Positions 1 through 6,341 of a stretch of DNA of 16,858 nt are shown piece by piece. Source of the DNA: Candidatus Aminicenans sakinawicola JGI OTU-1 (GTDB lineage: Bacteria; Acidobacteriota; Aminicenantia; Aminicenantales; Aminicenantaceae); contig AWNV01000040.1 in the NCBI GenBank assembly GCA_000493965.1, positions 11,735 to 28,592 of the forward strand. The letters run 5' to 3'. Within the stretch, counting starts at the first letter, position 1. Each line of letters begins with the position of its first letter. The translations under genes and the position numbers were made by a program. Below the pieces are notes generated by a model. The model was given only the letters and a program-made list of their open reading frames with translations, ran no database searches and was not told the origin of the DNA.

Positions 1-238
1 CGTCATGAATGGAGAGCCGGGTCGCAATACCCCCATCAGCAGGGACAGACCAGATGTCCTCTCCGCAAACAAATACAACAGTATTCCCATTAATGTCAGG
101 AAATCGCATCAGAGGCCTATTTTCTGAGGGAGTTCCATTTATAATACCAGGTGCTATAACAGCCAAAAGGAATAAAAAAGAAACCAGTCCCATTACAGGA
201 CGAAACGATTTAATAAAAAAGAATTGTTTTTTTTTCAT
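1..238 (-). CDS. Tricorn-like secreted protease, N-terminal part only
   Basis: This is a reading frame starting at an ATG at 238 and running off the left edge of the window, so only about 79 residues are visible. It has a Lys-rich start and a long hydrophobic stretch (about residues 17-37), which suggests a signal peptide or membrane anchor. The motif FPDINGNTVVFVCGEDIW at about residues 51-68, followed by PADGG and TRLS, is the first blade of the WD40/PD40 beta-propeller found at the start of tricorn and tricorn-like S41 peptidases. A clear GGAGGT ribosome site lies about 6 nt upstream. The family degrades peptides; export is my inference from the N-terminus. The catalytic domain is outside the window, so a TolB-like propeller protein remains possible. 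Confidence 0.72.
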   Translation of the reverse strand, partial: MKKKQFFFIKSFRPVMGLVSFLFLLAVIAPGIINGTPSENRPLMRFPDINGNTVVFVCGEDIWSVPADGGIATRLSIHD

Positions 239-412
239 GACTTACCTCCGTATTTTTGTTCAATTTCCACCATCGGACTCTTTCTGATGCTAATAATATA
301 TATAAAAAGCATATTTCGTCAACTTTATCCAAACGTCTGAGAAAAATATCAGGGGTCAGATAGGTTCCGTTAAACCGGATGTCAGTGATAAGTTCTTTTT
401 TTGTATTAGAAC

Positions 413-441
413 TTGACAAACTTAATGAAAATGATTATCAT
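413..441 (+). promoter_or_regulatory. Sigma-70-type promoter for the DUF5320/NifX operon
   Basis: A perfect -35 box TTGACA (413-418) is separated by 17 bp from TATCAT (436-441). It is the best sigma-70 match seen in the window and points to the gene starting at 499. Six-base inverted arms (390-395 AAGTTC and 409-414 GAACTT) overlap the -35 box and may be a second operator. Confidence 0.65.
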
Positions 442-445
442 TATC
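427..445 (+). promoter_or_regulatory. Fur box overlapping the -10 element
   Basis: The 19-mer GAAAATGATTATCATTATC matches the classical Fur consensus GATAATGATAATCATTATC at 17 of 19 positions. It covers the -10 box of the promoter at 413-441, the position expected for repression by iron-loaded Fur. The downstream DUF5320 and NifX-type genes are therefore predicted to be switched on under iron limitation. The match is seen directly; Fur binding is inferred. Confidence 0.72.
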
Positions 446-498
446 GTTATAAGTAATGAACATGATGAGAGAAATAAGCTATAAAGGAGGTGACTAAG

Positions 499-774
499 AT
501 GCCAGCATTTGATGGAACAGGTCCTGCAGGTATGGGCCCAATGACAGGAAGAGGCATGGGATATTGTGTGCTCCCTCTTTCAAACCCGGGGATTAATAGT
601 GGTTTCGGTTATACCGGGATCTATGGGGCATCCATGCCCACGAATTATCCTAATACGCCGTTTATTCCTTACCGAATGCCTTTGTATGGAATGGGGTTTG
701 GGCGTGGTTGGTTTGGATTTGGACGTGGAGGAGGTCTTGGAAGAGGTAGAGGTCGTGGGCGTAGGTTTTTTTAA
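499..774 (+). CDS. DUF5320 family protein
   Basis: A 91-residue protein that opens with the family signature MPAFDGTGPAGMGPMTGRG and then one Cys (C23 of this start). A Pro/Tyr/Gly-rich middle follows, and a tail of GRG repeats ends in RRFF. An in-frame GTG exists at 490, but the strong AAGGAGG at 484-490 is placed for ATG 499 (8 nt spacing), and family members start at MPAFDG. DUF5320 proteins are small, have no known reaction, and are commonly encoded beside NifX/NifB-type and MinD-type proteins in anaerobes, hinting at metal-cofactor handling. The downstream gene begins 20 nt later, so the two are probably co-transcribed from the Fur-box promoter. The Arg/Gly tail resembles that of the next protein. 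Confidence 0.82.
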   Translation: MPAFDGTGPAGMGPMTGRGMGYCVLPLSNPGINSGFGYTGIYGASMPTNYPNTPFIPYRMPLYGMGFGRGWFGFGRGGGLGRGRGRGRRFF

Positions 775-794
775 GGACAAAGGAGAAGATTGTT

Positions 795-1283
795 ATGAAA
801 ATATGTTTGACTGCGACAGGAGATAATCTGGAATCCCAGCTTGATTTAAGGTTTGGCAGATGCCAGTATTTCATTTTTTTGGATAGCGACACAGACGAAT
901 TTGAAGCGATTCAAAATCCTGCTTTAAGTGCAATGCATGGAGCTGGCATACAGTCTGCACAGCTTGTACTTGATAAAAAACCCCAGGCTCTAATAACTGG
1001 AAATACAGGTCCTAATGCAAGTAGTGTGCTTTCGACTGCAGGGATAAATGTTTTAGCAGGTTTTCCAGGGACTATAAATGAAGTCGTTCAGGCTTTTAAA
1101 AAAGGGGAATTAAAACCAATGGTGGGTCCGACAGTACCCTCACATTTTGGAACTTCTCAAAACATGCCAGTAGGAGGCATGGGGATGGGTAGAGGTGGAG
1201 GAATGGGCAGATCTCAAGGAGGCAGAGGACAAGGTGCTGGTAGAGGACAAGGGCAAGGAGGAGGAAGAGGCAAAAACAGATGA
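795..1283 (+). CDS. NifX/NifB-type dinitrogenase iron-molybdenum cofactor family protein with Gly/Arg-rich tail
   Basis: This 162-residue protein has a Nitro_FeMo-Co domain (PF02579 type) over about residues 1-105. It begins MKICLTATGDNLESQLDLRFGR, has the FGRC-F-D pattern at about 21-34, HGAGIQSAQ at about 49-57 and TGNTGPNA at about 68-75, all usual family marks. The family binds iron-sulfur or iron-molybdenum cluster precursors; stand-alone members in anaerobes are not proof of nitrogenase, and no nif gene is seen here. Residues from about 125 on are a low-complexity tail rich in GMG, GRG and GQG, an extension beyond the minimal domain. The AAGGAG ribosome site lies 9 nt before the ATG. 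It is the second gene of the Fur-controlled pair. A weak hairpin (AGGGTA/TACCCT, 1283-1299) follows the stop but lacks a T-run. Confidence 0.85.
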   Translation: MKICLTATGDNLESQLDLRFGRCQYFIFLDSDTDEFEAIQNPALSAMHGAGIQSAQLVLDKKPQALITGNTGPNASSVLSTAGINVLAGFPGTINEVVQAFKKGELKPMVGPTVPSHFGTSQNMPVGGMGMGRGGGMGRSQGGRGQGAGRGQGQGGGRGKNR

Positions 1284-1335
1284 GGGTATTTTTTACCCTT
1301 CGGAGTAGGTTGGGTTGGCTTGTGAATAATCCAGG

Positions 1336-2001
1336 TTATATAATATTTTTATGATATTTTGTGTAGAGGCTGATAACGGGATTGTGTCCTGTGAATCGGT
1401 CTTTCACGACAAGTGTTGTGACTGGCGCGTTGGAATATTTAGTGAAAAGCATATCATGCCCGATACATAGACCGATTATGATGTTAAAGTCGGTTTCTGA
1501 TTTGTTGAGCAGTTCGGCCTGAAGAAGGGGATTACAGGCAGCTTCGAAAGTGTCTGGCTTTCTTATTTTGTATTCAGAAGGGATACCAAGTTCTGTCTTA
1601 TCAAGACCTCCGCAGCAGCAGACTACAGAGCTTATCTCGAGTCCGTGACTTCTTAGAATAGAACTGGCTCTGGCGGCCTCATCGGCAAGGCCGCTGCAGA
1701 AGGCTATTCCCAGCTTTTTTGCATTGATTTTTTTTGCAAATTCTGCGATCTCCCTTATTCTTGGCCTGACCGGAATAGTTTTACCCTCTTCACGGGCAGC
1801 TTTTTCGTTGTATGCTTCCTTTTCTGTCAGGGCAGCATTGAGAAAGAAATCATGGATTTCTTCTGGCTGGTATTTCTTTTTAACTTCATCGATCAAGTCT
1901 TTAGAATTTTTTAAAGGGCAGAAAGAGGGCAGCAGTTTTATATCTATTGTCTCCTGGGTGCAGTATTTTTGCCTGCATTCCGCACATTTTGGATCTTTCA
2001 T
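1336..2001 (-). CDS. DUF1847 domain metal-binding protein
   Basis: A 221-residue protein with an N-terminal Cys cluster (C6, C9, C14, C28 in the pattern CAEC...C...CP) likely to bind metal or an Fe-S cluster. A Rossmann-like core follows, with GIAFCSGLADEA, VVCCCGG and the closing signature GLCIGHDMLFTKYSNAPVTT, then VVKDRFTGHNP. These are marks of the DUF1847 family, which occurs in anaerobic bacteria and archaea and has no established reaction. The start has AAGGAG about 12 nt upstream. It is convergent with the NifX-type gene, the two stop codons lying about 50 nt apart. Its upstream region carries a dispersed repeat (2045-2103). Co-occurrence with the NifX pair is suggestive of metal or redox handling, but this is inference. 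Confidence 0.85.
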   Translation of the reverse strand: MKDPKCAECRQKYCTQETIDIKLLPSFCPLKNSKDLIDEVKKKYQPEEIHDFFLNAALTEKEAYNEKAAREEGKTIPVRPRIREIAEFAKKINAKKLGIAFCSGLADEAARASSILRSHGLEISSVVCCCGGLDKTELGIPSEYKIRKPDTFEAACNPLLQAELLNKSETDFNIIIGLCIGHDMLFTKYSNAPVTTLVVKDRFTGHNPVISLYTKYHKNII

Positions 2002-2044
2002 TTTTATAATATCTCCTTTGAGCAGTTTGGTTCGTTATTCACTT

Positions 2045-2103
2045 GATAGATTCCAAGTCTATTATCGGAATTTTTTACCTTTTAGGCAAGCCCGGACTAT
2101 TTG
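2045..2103. repeat. Dispersed repeat copy A (59 bp)
   Basis: Positions 2045-2103 align without gaps to 11425-11483 with 51 of 59 identical bases; GATAGATTCCAA, TCTATTATCGGAATTTTT and GCAAG-CCGGACTATTTG are shared. The + strand contains two mutually exclusive pairings: ATAGA with TCTAT, and ATTCC with GGAAT, the latter followed by a run of T. This copy lies in the gap between the DUF1847 start and the toxin-antitoxin promoter. It has no transposase and no terminal duplication that I can see. Confidence 0.75.
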
Positions 2104-2140
2104 CATATTCCGATTAATTTGGGTGCTAATAATAAAGTAC

Positions 2141-2188
2141 TTGAAAGATACAAAAAAGAATGTTATATTTAGACCTAAATACAGGTTT
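2141..2188 (+). promoter_or_regulatory. Promoter and likely autoregulatory operator of the Phd/RelE operon
   Basis: TTGAAA (2141-2146) and TATATT (2164-2169) are 17 bp apart. Directly after the -10 box lies an imperfect inverted repeat, A-ACCT then six bases then AGGT-T (2171-2188). Phd/YefM antitoxins usually repress their own operon by binding such palindromes, so this is a reasonable operator. The promoter match is seen; binding is inferred. Confidence 0.5.
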
Positions 2189-2205
2189 AAATATGGAGTG
2201 GAAAT

Positions 2206-2499
2206 ATGAATAAGTTAAATGTGTCAAATGATATTATTCCAATAGGAGAATTTAAAATAAGTCTGTCTAAGTGGCTCAAGAATGTTAAGAATACTGGTCA
2301 TCCTTTAGTAATCACCCAAAATGGAAGACCTGCTGGAGTGTTGATTTCACCTTCTGAATATGATGATCTTGTACATAAGAAATTATTTCTTAATTCTGTA
2401 AATAGGGGATTATCTGACATTGAATCAGGTAATGTTTATAGTACGAAAGAGTTGAAAGAAGAATTAAAAGAAAGAAGAGCCGTAAGGAATTCTAAATGA
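2206..2499 (+). CDS. Type II antitoxin, Phd/YefM family
   Basis: A 97-residue protein. Its N-terminal half (IPIGEFKISLSKWLKNVKN, then PLVITQNGRPAGVLISPSEYDDL) is the Phd/YefM DNA-binding fold: an EFK/R segment, the TQNGRPAGVL strand-turn and the SPSEYD helix start. The charged C-terminal part (about 70-97, rich in Lys and Glu) is where this family wraps the partner toxin. GGAG lies 7 nt before the ATG. Its stop codon overlaps the start of the toxin gene as ATGA, the classical coupled arrangement with antitoxin first. It should neutralise the 2496-2795 toxin and repress the operon. Confidence 0.9.
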   Translation: MNKLNVSNDIIPIGEFKISLSKWLKNVKNTGHPLVITQNGRPAGVLISPSEYDDLVHKKLFLNSVNRGLSDIESGNVYSTKELKEELKERRAVRNSK

Positions 2500-2795
2500 C
2501 AGTAATTTGGACGAGAGAAGCCTTAGAAAAATTATATGAAATTGAAGAATTCATAGGAACGGATAATTCAGAAAGAGCCGAAACATTCATTAATTATTTA
2601 ATCGAACATGGTGAATCAATTTTACAGAATCCAAAAATTGGAAGAACGGTTCCAGAGATTTTAAATCCAGGAATCAGAGAAATTATTGTAAAAAAATATC
2701 GGATAGTTTATAGGATTAAAAAAGAAAAAATTGAAATTTTAACAGTATTTGAAGGTCATAGATTGCTTAGAATTGATGAGTTAAAAATTGAATAA
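2496..2795 (+). CDS. Type II toxin, RelE/ParE superfamily
   Basis: A 99-residue protein with the superfamily layout. The start TVIWTREALEKLYEIEEFI is the first strand and helix. A long helix follows with A-ETFINYLIEH, then NPKIGRTVPE, REIIVKKYRIVYRIKKEKIEILTVFEGHRLL. The P-x-x-GR-VPE turn and the YRIVYRI strand are typical of ParE/RelE-like proteins, and length matches the usual 90-100. RelE members cleave mRNA on the ribosome while ParE members poison gyrase; the sequence does not decide which, although the VPE and final H-R pattern leans toward the ParE-like branch. It overlaps the antitoxin gene by four bases, so translation is coupled. Confidence 0.88.
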   Translation: MTVIWTREALEKLYEIEEFIGTDNSERAETFINYLIEHGESILQNPKIGRTVPEILNPGIREIIVKKYRIVYRIKKEKIEILTVFEGHRLLRIDELKIE

Positions 2796-2914
2796 TTAAG
2801 AGCATTGTTTAATTGTGAAACCGCGTTATTGATTATGCTTTCTTTTCCTGTAAAGCCGTCCCTGTCTTCTCTGTTCCATGTGCAGTTCGGCGAGAATCTT
2901 AGGTAGCCTATTCC

Positions 2915-2990
2915 TTAATCTACAAATTCATCTATCAGGTTATAATCAGTATTGTTTGTGTTGTTCATTAGGTATGCATGGTATGTTGTT
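2915..2990 (-). pseudogene. 3'-end fragment related to the Tat lipoprotein gene
   Basis: Immediately beyond the ATPase stop codon (2995-2997), a minus-strand frame reads TTYHAYLMNNTN and continues to a TAA at 2915-2917. It parallels TTYQAYLMTITN near the C-terminus of the secreted protein at 4416-4952. The DNA match is 32 of 36 bases and both copies use the same reading frame. No start or upstream part of a second gene copy is visible, so I read it as a broken duplicate or recombination scar rather than a gene. Confidence 0.5.
2954..2989 (-). repeat. 36-bp direct repeat, copy next to the ATPase 3' end
   Basis: It matches 4494-4529 at 32 of 36 positions in the same orientation; the core is GGTATGC-TGGTATGTTGT. 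The two copies bracket the complete ATPase gene and the start of its upstream neighbour's tail. Such a repeat pair is a potential substrate for homologous deletion or amplification of the ATPase. Confidence 0.7.
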
Positions 2991-2994
2991 TTTT

Positions 2995-4281
2995 TTATAT
3001 TTTTTCCAGCAGCCATTTCCATAGTGGTATGTATGTTATTTTTTTGTTTTTGAATGTTTCTTCTCCTTCTTTGTCTTCTGTTATAATGAGTAAGTTCTTG
3101 CATTTTAGCTCTTTGCTTGCTTTAAGTAATGCTTTTATTTCTCTTTTTTTTGTGTCATAGTCTTCTATGTTATAACATACTTGTATAAGTTGTTTGACTT
3201 TTAGTCCTTGTTTTATTACAAAGTCTACTTCGTTTTTGTAAATGTCCTGCCAGTAATAGATATTTTTGTCTTCTAATGCTTTTTTTCTTAATAATTCTAT
3301 GGCAACTAGGTTTTCGTATAGTTTTCCTGTATCTTTAGAGGATTTAAAGCTTAAAGTGTTTATTAAGCCAGTATCTATGCAATAAACTTTTCTATTAGCA
3401 ATCAGACTTTCTTTCTTTTTAAAAGATAATCTTTTCAAAAAGAAGAATAAGTAACTTTCTTCTAGGAATGAGATATAGTTTAGGGCTGTGTGTGTGCTTT
3501 TCAGGTTGAATATGTTTTTTATCTTATTAAAACTCATGAGACTAGAGTGGTTTGTTATAAGGTAGCTTGCTATGTCTTTTAGTGTTTTGATGAATCTTAT
3601 TCTATACCTCAGGATAACATCTTTATTTATTATTGTGGAATACAAGGCTTGTAAATAAGTTCCTGGGATTATGTTTTTCTTTAATGTTTCTGGAAGACCA
3701 CCGGTTTTTATGTATTCATTAAGTTTTCTTTTTATTAGTCCGGTTTCTTTTGTTGAGAGTAAAGTTTTTGTGCTTATGTTATGATAATTTAGGAATTCTC
3801 TAAAGGAAAAGGGAAATAGTTCTAGGGGTATGTGTCTGCCTGTTAGGTGTGTGGCTAGTTCTTTGCTTAGTAGTTTTGCGTTGCTGCCTGTGACTATTAA
3901 GTTAAATCCTTGTCTTTTTAATCTATTAACAAATAGTTCCCAGCCATAAATGTTTTGTACTTCGTCTAGTAGAATAAATTTAAAGTTTCCGTGAATCTCG
4001 TAAAAAATTTCTAGAATATTATTCAAGTCTTTTGTCTCTAGGGTGATTAATCTTTCATCATCAAGATTTATATAAGCAAAATCTTTTTCTTTTAATAGCT
4101 GATATGAGAATATTGATTTACCGCATCTTCTAATGCCTGTTATGACTTTTATTATGTTTGAGTTTATGTGTTTTTTATATTTGCTTAGGAATTCTCTATC
4201 TATTATTCTTTCAATTTTTATTAAATCTTTTAATTCATCTTTTTGGTCTATGATTACTTGTTTTAAGTCTTTTTTTTCCAT
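2995..4281 (-). CDS. AAA-type ATPase with DUF4143 domain
   Basis: A 428-residue protein of the AAA_14/DUF4143 group. Walker A is GIRRCGKS (residues 49-56), Walker B FILLDEVQ (102-109), a sensor-like VTGSNA (130-135) and the family segment LTGRHIPLELFPFSFREFL begins at about 146. The C-terminal part holds the DUF4143 region with YYWQDIYKNEVDFVI, resembling a PD-(D/E)XK-type E-x-D pattern. These proteins are abundant in archaea and bacteria, often in many copies, and their target is unknown. Nearly all Arg codons are AGA/AGG and Ile is often ATA, unlike the etf genes beside it, suggesting transfer, possibly from an archaeon. The start has no clear ribosome site; an A/T box (TTTATATA) lies about 60 nt upstream. 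Flanking 36-bp direct repeats are described separately. Confidence 0.88.
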   Translation of the reverse strand: MEKKDLKQVIIDQKDELKDLIKIERIIDREFLSKYKKHINSNIIKVITGIRRCGKSIFSYQLLKEKDFAYINLDDERLITLETKDLNNILEIFYEIHGNFKFILLDEVQNIYGWELFVNRLKRQGFNLIVTGSNAKLLSKELATHLTGRHIPLELFPFSFREFLNYHNISTKTLLSTKETGLIKRKLNEYIKTGGLPETLKKNIIPGTYLQALYSTIINKDVILRYRIRFIKTLKDIASYLITNHSSLMSFNKIKNIFNLKSTHTALNYISFLEESYLFFFLKRLSFKKKESLIANRKVYCIDTGLINTLSFKSSKDTGKLYENLVAIELLRKKALEDKNIYYWQDIYKNEVDFVIKQGLKVKQLIQVCYNIEDYDTKKREIKALLKASKELKCKNLLIITEDKEGEETFKNKKITYIPLWKWLLEKI

Positions 4282-4371
4282 TTTTTTAATGCATACTTTT
4301 TATTAATTTTATGTATTCATAATACACATATCATATATAAATATTTCGTTAAAAGCAAACTTTTTTTTATT

Positions 4372-4398
4372 AAAACCCAATAAAAAAAACAGGGTTTT
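4372..4398. terminator. AT-rich hairpin between the ATPase and lipoprotein genes
   Basis: AAAACCC (4372-4378) pairs with GGGTTTT (4392-4398) around a 13-base A-rich loop. On the + strand it is followed by GTCTTTT; on the minus strand, the direction of the flanking genes, no continuous T-run follows. It may shape or attenuate read-through from the lipoprotein gene into the ATPase gene, but it is not a strong terminator. Confidence 0.3.
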
Positions 4399-4415
4399 GT
4401 CTTTTAGTTGGGACT

Positions 4416-4952
4416 TCATGTCTTACTGTCTTTTACAAATACATAAGCCCATAAGTTCTTGCCAACAAGATTAAGATTACCCTTATCGTATGGGTTTGTG
4501 ATGGTCATCAGGTATGCCTGGTATGTTGTTGTGTTTTCTTCTGGGAAGCTGGTGTTTGTTTCTCCTGTTCTTGAGAAATTTATTAGTTTTCCAAGTCCTC
4601 CTCCCTGGCCTTCTTGTCTTACTGCTATTCTTTTTGAGTCCACTGTGCTGGTGTTTGGGCAGTCATTTACTTTTATTATTAGTCCTGGCTGGCTGCTCAT
4701 GCCAGAATATGTTTTTTCTCCTATTATTCCTTGTGTGTGGTTGTAGAAGTCTACTTTCACTATTACCTGGTGCGGTGGTGTTGGCGGTGGTTCTGGTGTG
4801 AATGGTGTTTTCTTGCATGCTATTGGTATTAGTCCTATGTAGCCTGCTAAGAATAATGTGCCTATTCCTTTAACTGCTTTTTTTAGAAAGCTTCTTCTGC
4901 TTGTTTTATCCGGTTCCGTTTTTTTGAACTTAGGATTTTCTCTAAATTTCAT
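4416..4952 (-). CDS. Tat-exported putative lipoprotein of unknown function
   Basis: A 178-residue protein I do not recognise. Near the N-terminus SRRSFLKK is a perfect twin-arginine (S-R-R-x-F-L-K) motif, followed by a hydrophobic stretch (GIGTLFLAGYIGLIPIA) and Cys, so Tat export and possibly lipid attachment at that Cys are predicted; the lipobox is imperfect because Pro stands at -3. A Pro/Thr linker (TPEPPPTPPH) leads to a roughly 125-residue domain with one further Cys and Gly-rich GQGGGLGK. A TTG lies just before the ATG, but GAGGGTGG fits ATG 4952 better. Codon use (AGA, ATA, CCA, CTA) resembles the ATPase and differs from the etf operon; the last 20 or so codons look more like the host. 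A piece of its 3' end recurs at 2954-2989. Confidence 0.7.
   Translation of the reverse strand: MKFRENPKFKKTEPDKTSRRSFLKKAVKGIGTLFLAGYIGLIPIACKKTPFTPEPPPTPPHQVIVKVDFYNHTQGIIGEKTYSGMSSQPGLIIKVNDCPNTSTVDSKRIAVRQEGQGGGLGKLINFSRTGETNTSFPEENTTTYQAYLMTITNPYDKGNLNLVGKNLWAYVFVKDSKT
4494..4529 (-). repeat. 36-bp direct repeat, copy inside the lipoprotein gene
   Basis: This copy encodes TTYQAYLMTITN in the lipoprotein reading frame and pairs with 2954-2989 (32 of 36 identical). Outside these 36 bases the two sites quickly lose similarity at the DNA level. Confidence 0.7.
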
Positions 4953-5128
4953 CAAATTTCCACCCTCTAAGCTGCTTCATTCACGATAATACCGGGAAAA
5001 TACACATCCAGTCAATAAAAATCCTAAGGAAAGAAAAAATTTCATACGAAAAATTTACGGAAAAAATAGCTGAGATGCTCGTGATTGTCATTAACACCGG
5101 ACCAAAGGGAAGTCCACGGAAGCATGAA

Positions 5129-5149
5129 AAATAGGATGTGTCCCTATTT
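5129..5149 (-). terminator. Hairpin terminator of the acd-etfBA operon
   Basis: AAATAGG (5129-5135) and CCTATTT (5143-5149) form a 7-bp stem with a 7-base loop, overlapping the etfA stop codon. Read on the minus strand the stem runs into TTTTT, giving a terminator-like layout; on the + strand ATTTTTG follows, so it could work both ways. The loop region reads GGGACACATCC on the minus strand, like short intergenic repeats linked to IS200-type transposases, so it may have a repeat origin. Confidence 0.45.
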
Positions 5150-6337
5150 ATTTTTGAATTTTTTTGTCAAGGCAGGTACAATTTCAAAAAGATCGCCCAC
5201 GATTCCATAGGTGGCTATCTTAAATATCGGCGCACTAGGATCTTTGTTAATTGCAACTATCACATCAGAAGACTGCATGCCTACCAAATGCTGAATTTGC
5301 CCGGAAATACCGCATGCAATATATACCTTCGGACAAACCGTCCTTCCGGTTTGTCCTACCTGGTGTGAATAAGGTATCCAGTTGGCATCTACCGCGGGGC
5401 GCGAAGCACCAACAGCAGCATTAAGAACTTTGGCTAATTCTTCCAATAGAGGAAAATTCTCAGGGCCCCTCATGCCTCTACCCCCGGAAACAATAATATC
5501 TGCTTCCGAGAGATTCACTGTAGATTCTAATTCTTCAACAATATCCAGCAATTTCACTTGAGTAGACAGAATTTCATCATTGAATTTCTCAGATATAATT
5601 TGGCCTTTTCTTTGTTTATCGTAAGGAGTGGCAGTAAACACCTTGTGTCTTACCGTAGCCATCTGAGGACGATGATTAGGCGTGATAATCGTTGCCATAA
5701 TATTGCCGCCAAATGCCGGTCGTGTCTGCAGAAGAATCTTCTTTTCTTCGTCAATGTCAAGACCCGTACAATCAGCAGTCAAGCCTGTATTTATTTTAAC
5801 CGCTACGCGAGAAACCAATGAACGGCCAATGGAGGTGGCGCCTGCTAATACTATCTGGGGTTTATATTTATTGACTAACTCAACCAACACCTTGGTATAA
5901 GGCTGATCCTGAAAGTTAGCCAGCTTCTGGTCCTGCACTACATAAACCTTATCTGCACCATAAGAAATCAAATCCTGAATTCCATCTCCCAAATCATTGC
6001 CTAAGAGCACGGCCCCAACTTCGGTATTTAACTTTTTTGCCAATTCTCTGGCTTTAGCCAAGAGCTCAAAAACCACAGGCTGGACCTTTGATTTTTTCTG
6101 TTCAGCAAACACCCATACCCCTTTGTAATCTTCTAGATTTATTTTTGCTGTCCGGGCTTTTGGCTTATCCAGAATAATAGCCTTAAGTTTACAGGCATCC
6201 ACACACGCCCCGCATAGATTACAGTTGTTAGAATCGATAACTGCTTTCTTATCAATAATGCTTATGGCACCAAAAGGGCAAGTCTTTATACATAAACTAC
6301 AGCCCGTACATTTTTCTGTGATTATTTTAATCGTCAT
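5144..6337 (-). CDS. etfA: Electron transfer flavoprotein alpha subunit with N-terminal 2[4Fe-4S] ferredoxin domain
   Basis: A 397-residue protein. Residues 10-20 (C10, C13, C16, C20, then Pro) and 39-49 (C39, C42, C45, C49) are two CxxCxxCxxxC motifs for two [4Fe-4S] clusters. The ETF-alpha fold then begins (about 70 on), and the FAD-binding C-terminal domain shows SGGRGMRGPENF, SRPAVDANW, GQTGRTVCPKVYIACGISGQ (from 328) and AINKDPSAPIF. It forms a heterodimer with EtfB and passes electrons between an acyl-CoA dehydrogenase, NAD(H) and ferredoxin. A fused ferredoxin domain is known from the EtfA (CarE) of the caffeyl-CoA reductase complex of Acetobacterium, a bifurcating enzyme. It follows etfB by only 4 nt; no strong ribosome site is visible, so translation is probably coupled. 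Confidence 0.95.
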   Translation of the reverse strand: MTIKIITEKCTGCSLCIKTCPFGAISIIDKKAVIDSNNCNLCGACVDACKLKAIILDKPKARTAKINLEDYKGVWVFAEQKKSKVQPVVFELLAKARELAKKLNTEVGAVLLGNDLGDGIQDLISYGADKVYVVQDQKLANFQDQPYTKVLVELVNKYKPQIVLAGATSIGRSLVSRVAVKINTGLTADCTGLDIDEEKKILLQTRPAFGGNIMATIITPNHRPQMATVRHKVFTATPYDKQRKGQIISEKFNDEILSTQVKLLDIVEELESTVNLSEADIIVSGGRGMRGPENFPLLEELAKVLNAAVGASRPAVDANWIPYSHQVGQTGRTVCPKVYIACGISGQIQHLVGMQSSDVIVAINKDPSAPIFKIATYGIVGDLFEIVPALTKKFKNK

Positions 6338-6341
6338 ACTG

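Noticed and set aside
566..826. Overlapping long frames inside the DUF5320 gene on both strands
   Set aside because: These are shadows produced by the Gly/Arg-rich codon pattern of the real gene.
795..1283. NifX-type gene as evidence for nitrogen fixation
   Set aside because: Stand-alone proteins of this family are common in non-diazotrophic anaerobes and no nitrogenase gene is in the window.
1323..1338. TGAATAATCCAGGTTA here and TGAATAATTCAGGTTA at 14181-14196 (15 of 16 identical)
   Set aside because: In about 17 kb of AT-rich sequence a few 16-mers with one mismatch are expected by chance, so I do not call it a repeat family on this evidence alone.
2826..2927. Minus-strand open stretch with charged protein-like sequence (ILAELHMEQRRQGRLY)
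   Set aside because: Only about 33 codons, no start or ribosome site, and no family I can name; it may be a gene tail but cannot be supported.
5072..5129. Plus-strand MLVIVINTGPKGSPRKHE, resembling the start of flavodoxin-like FMN reductases
   Set aside because: Too short (about 19 residues), no ribosome site, and followed at once by a stop; the GSPRK similarity alone is not enough.
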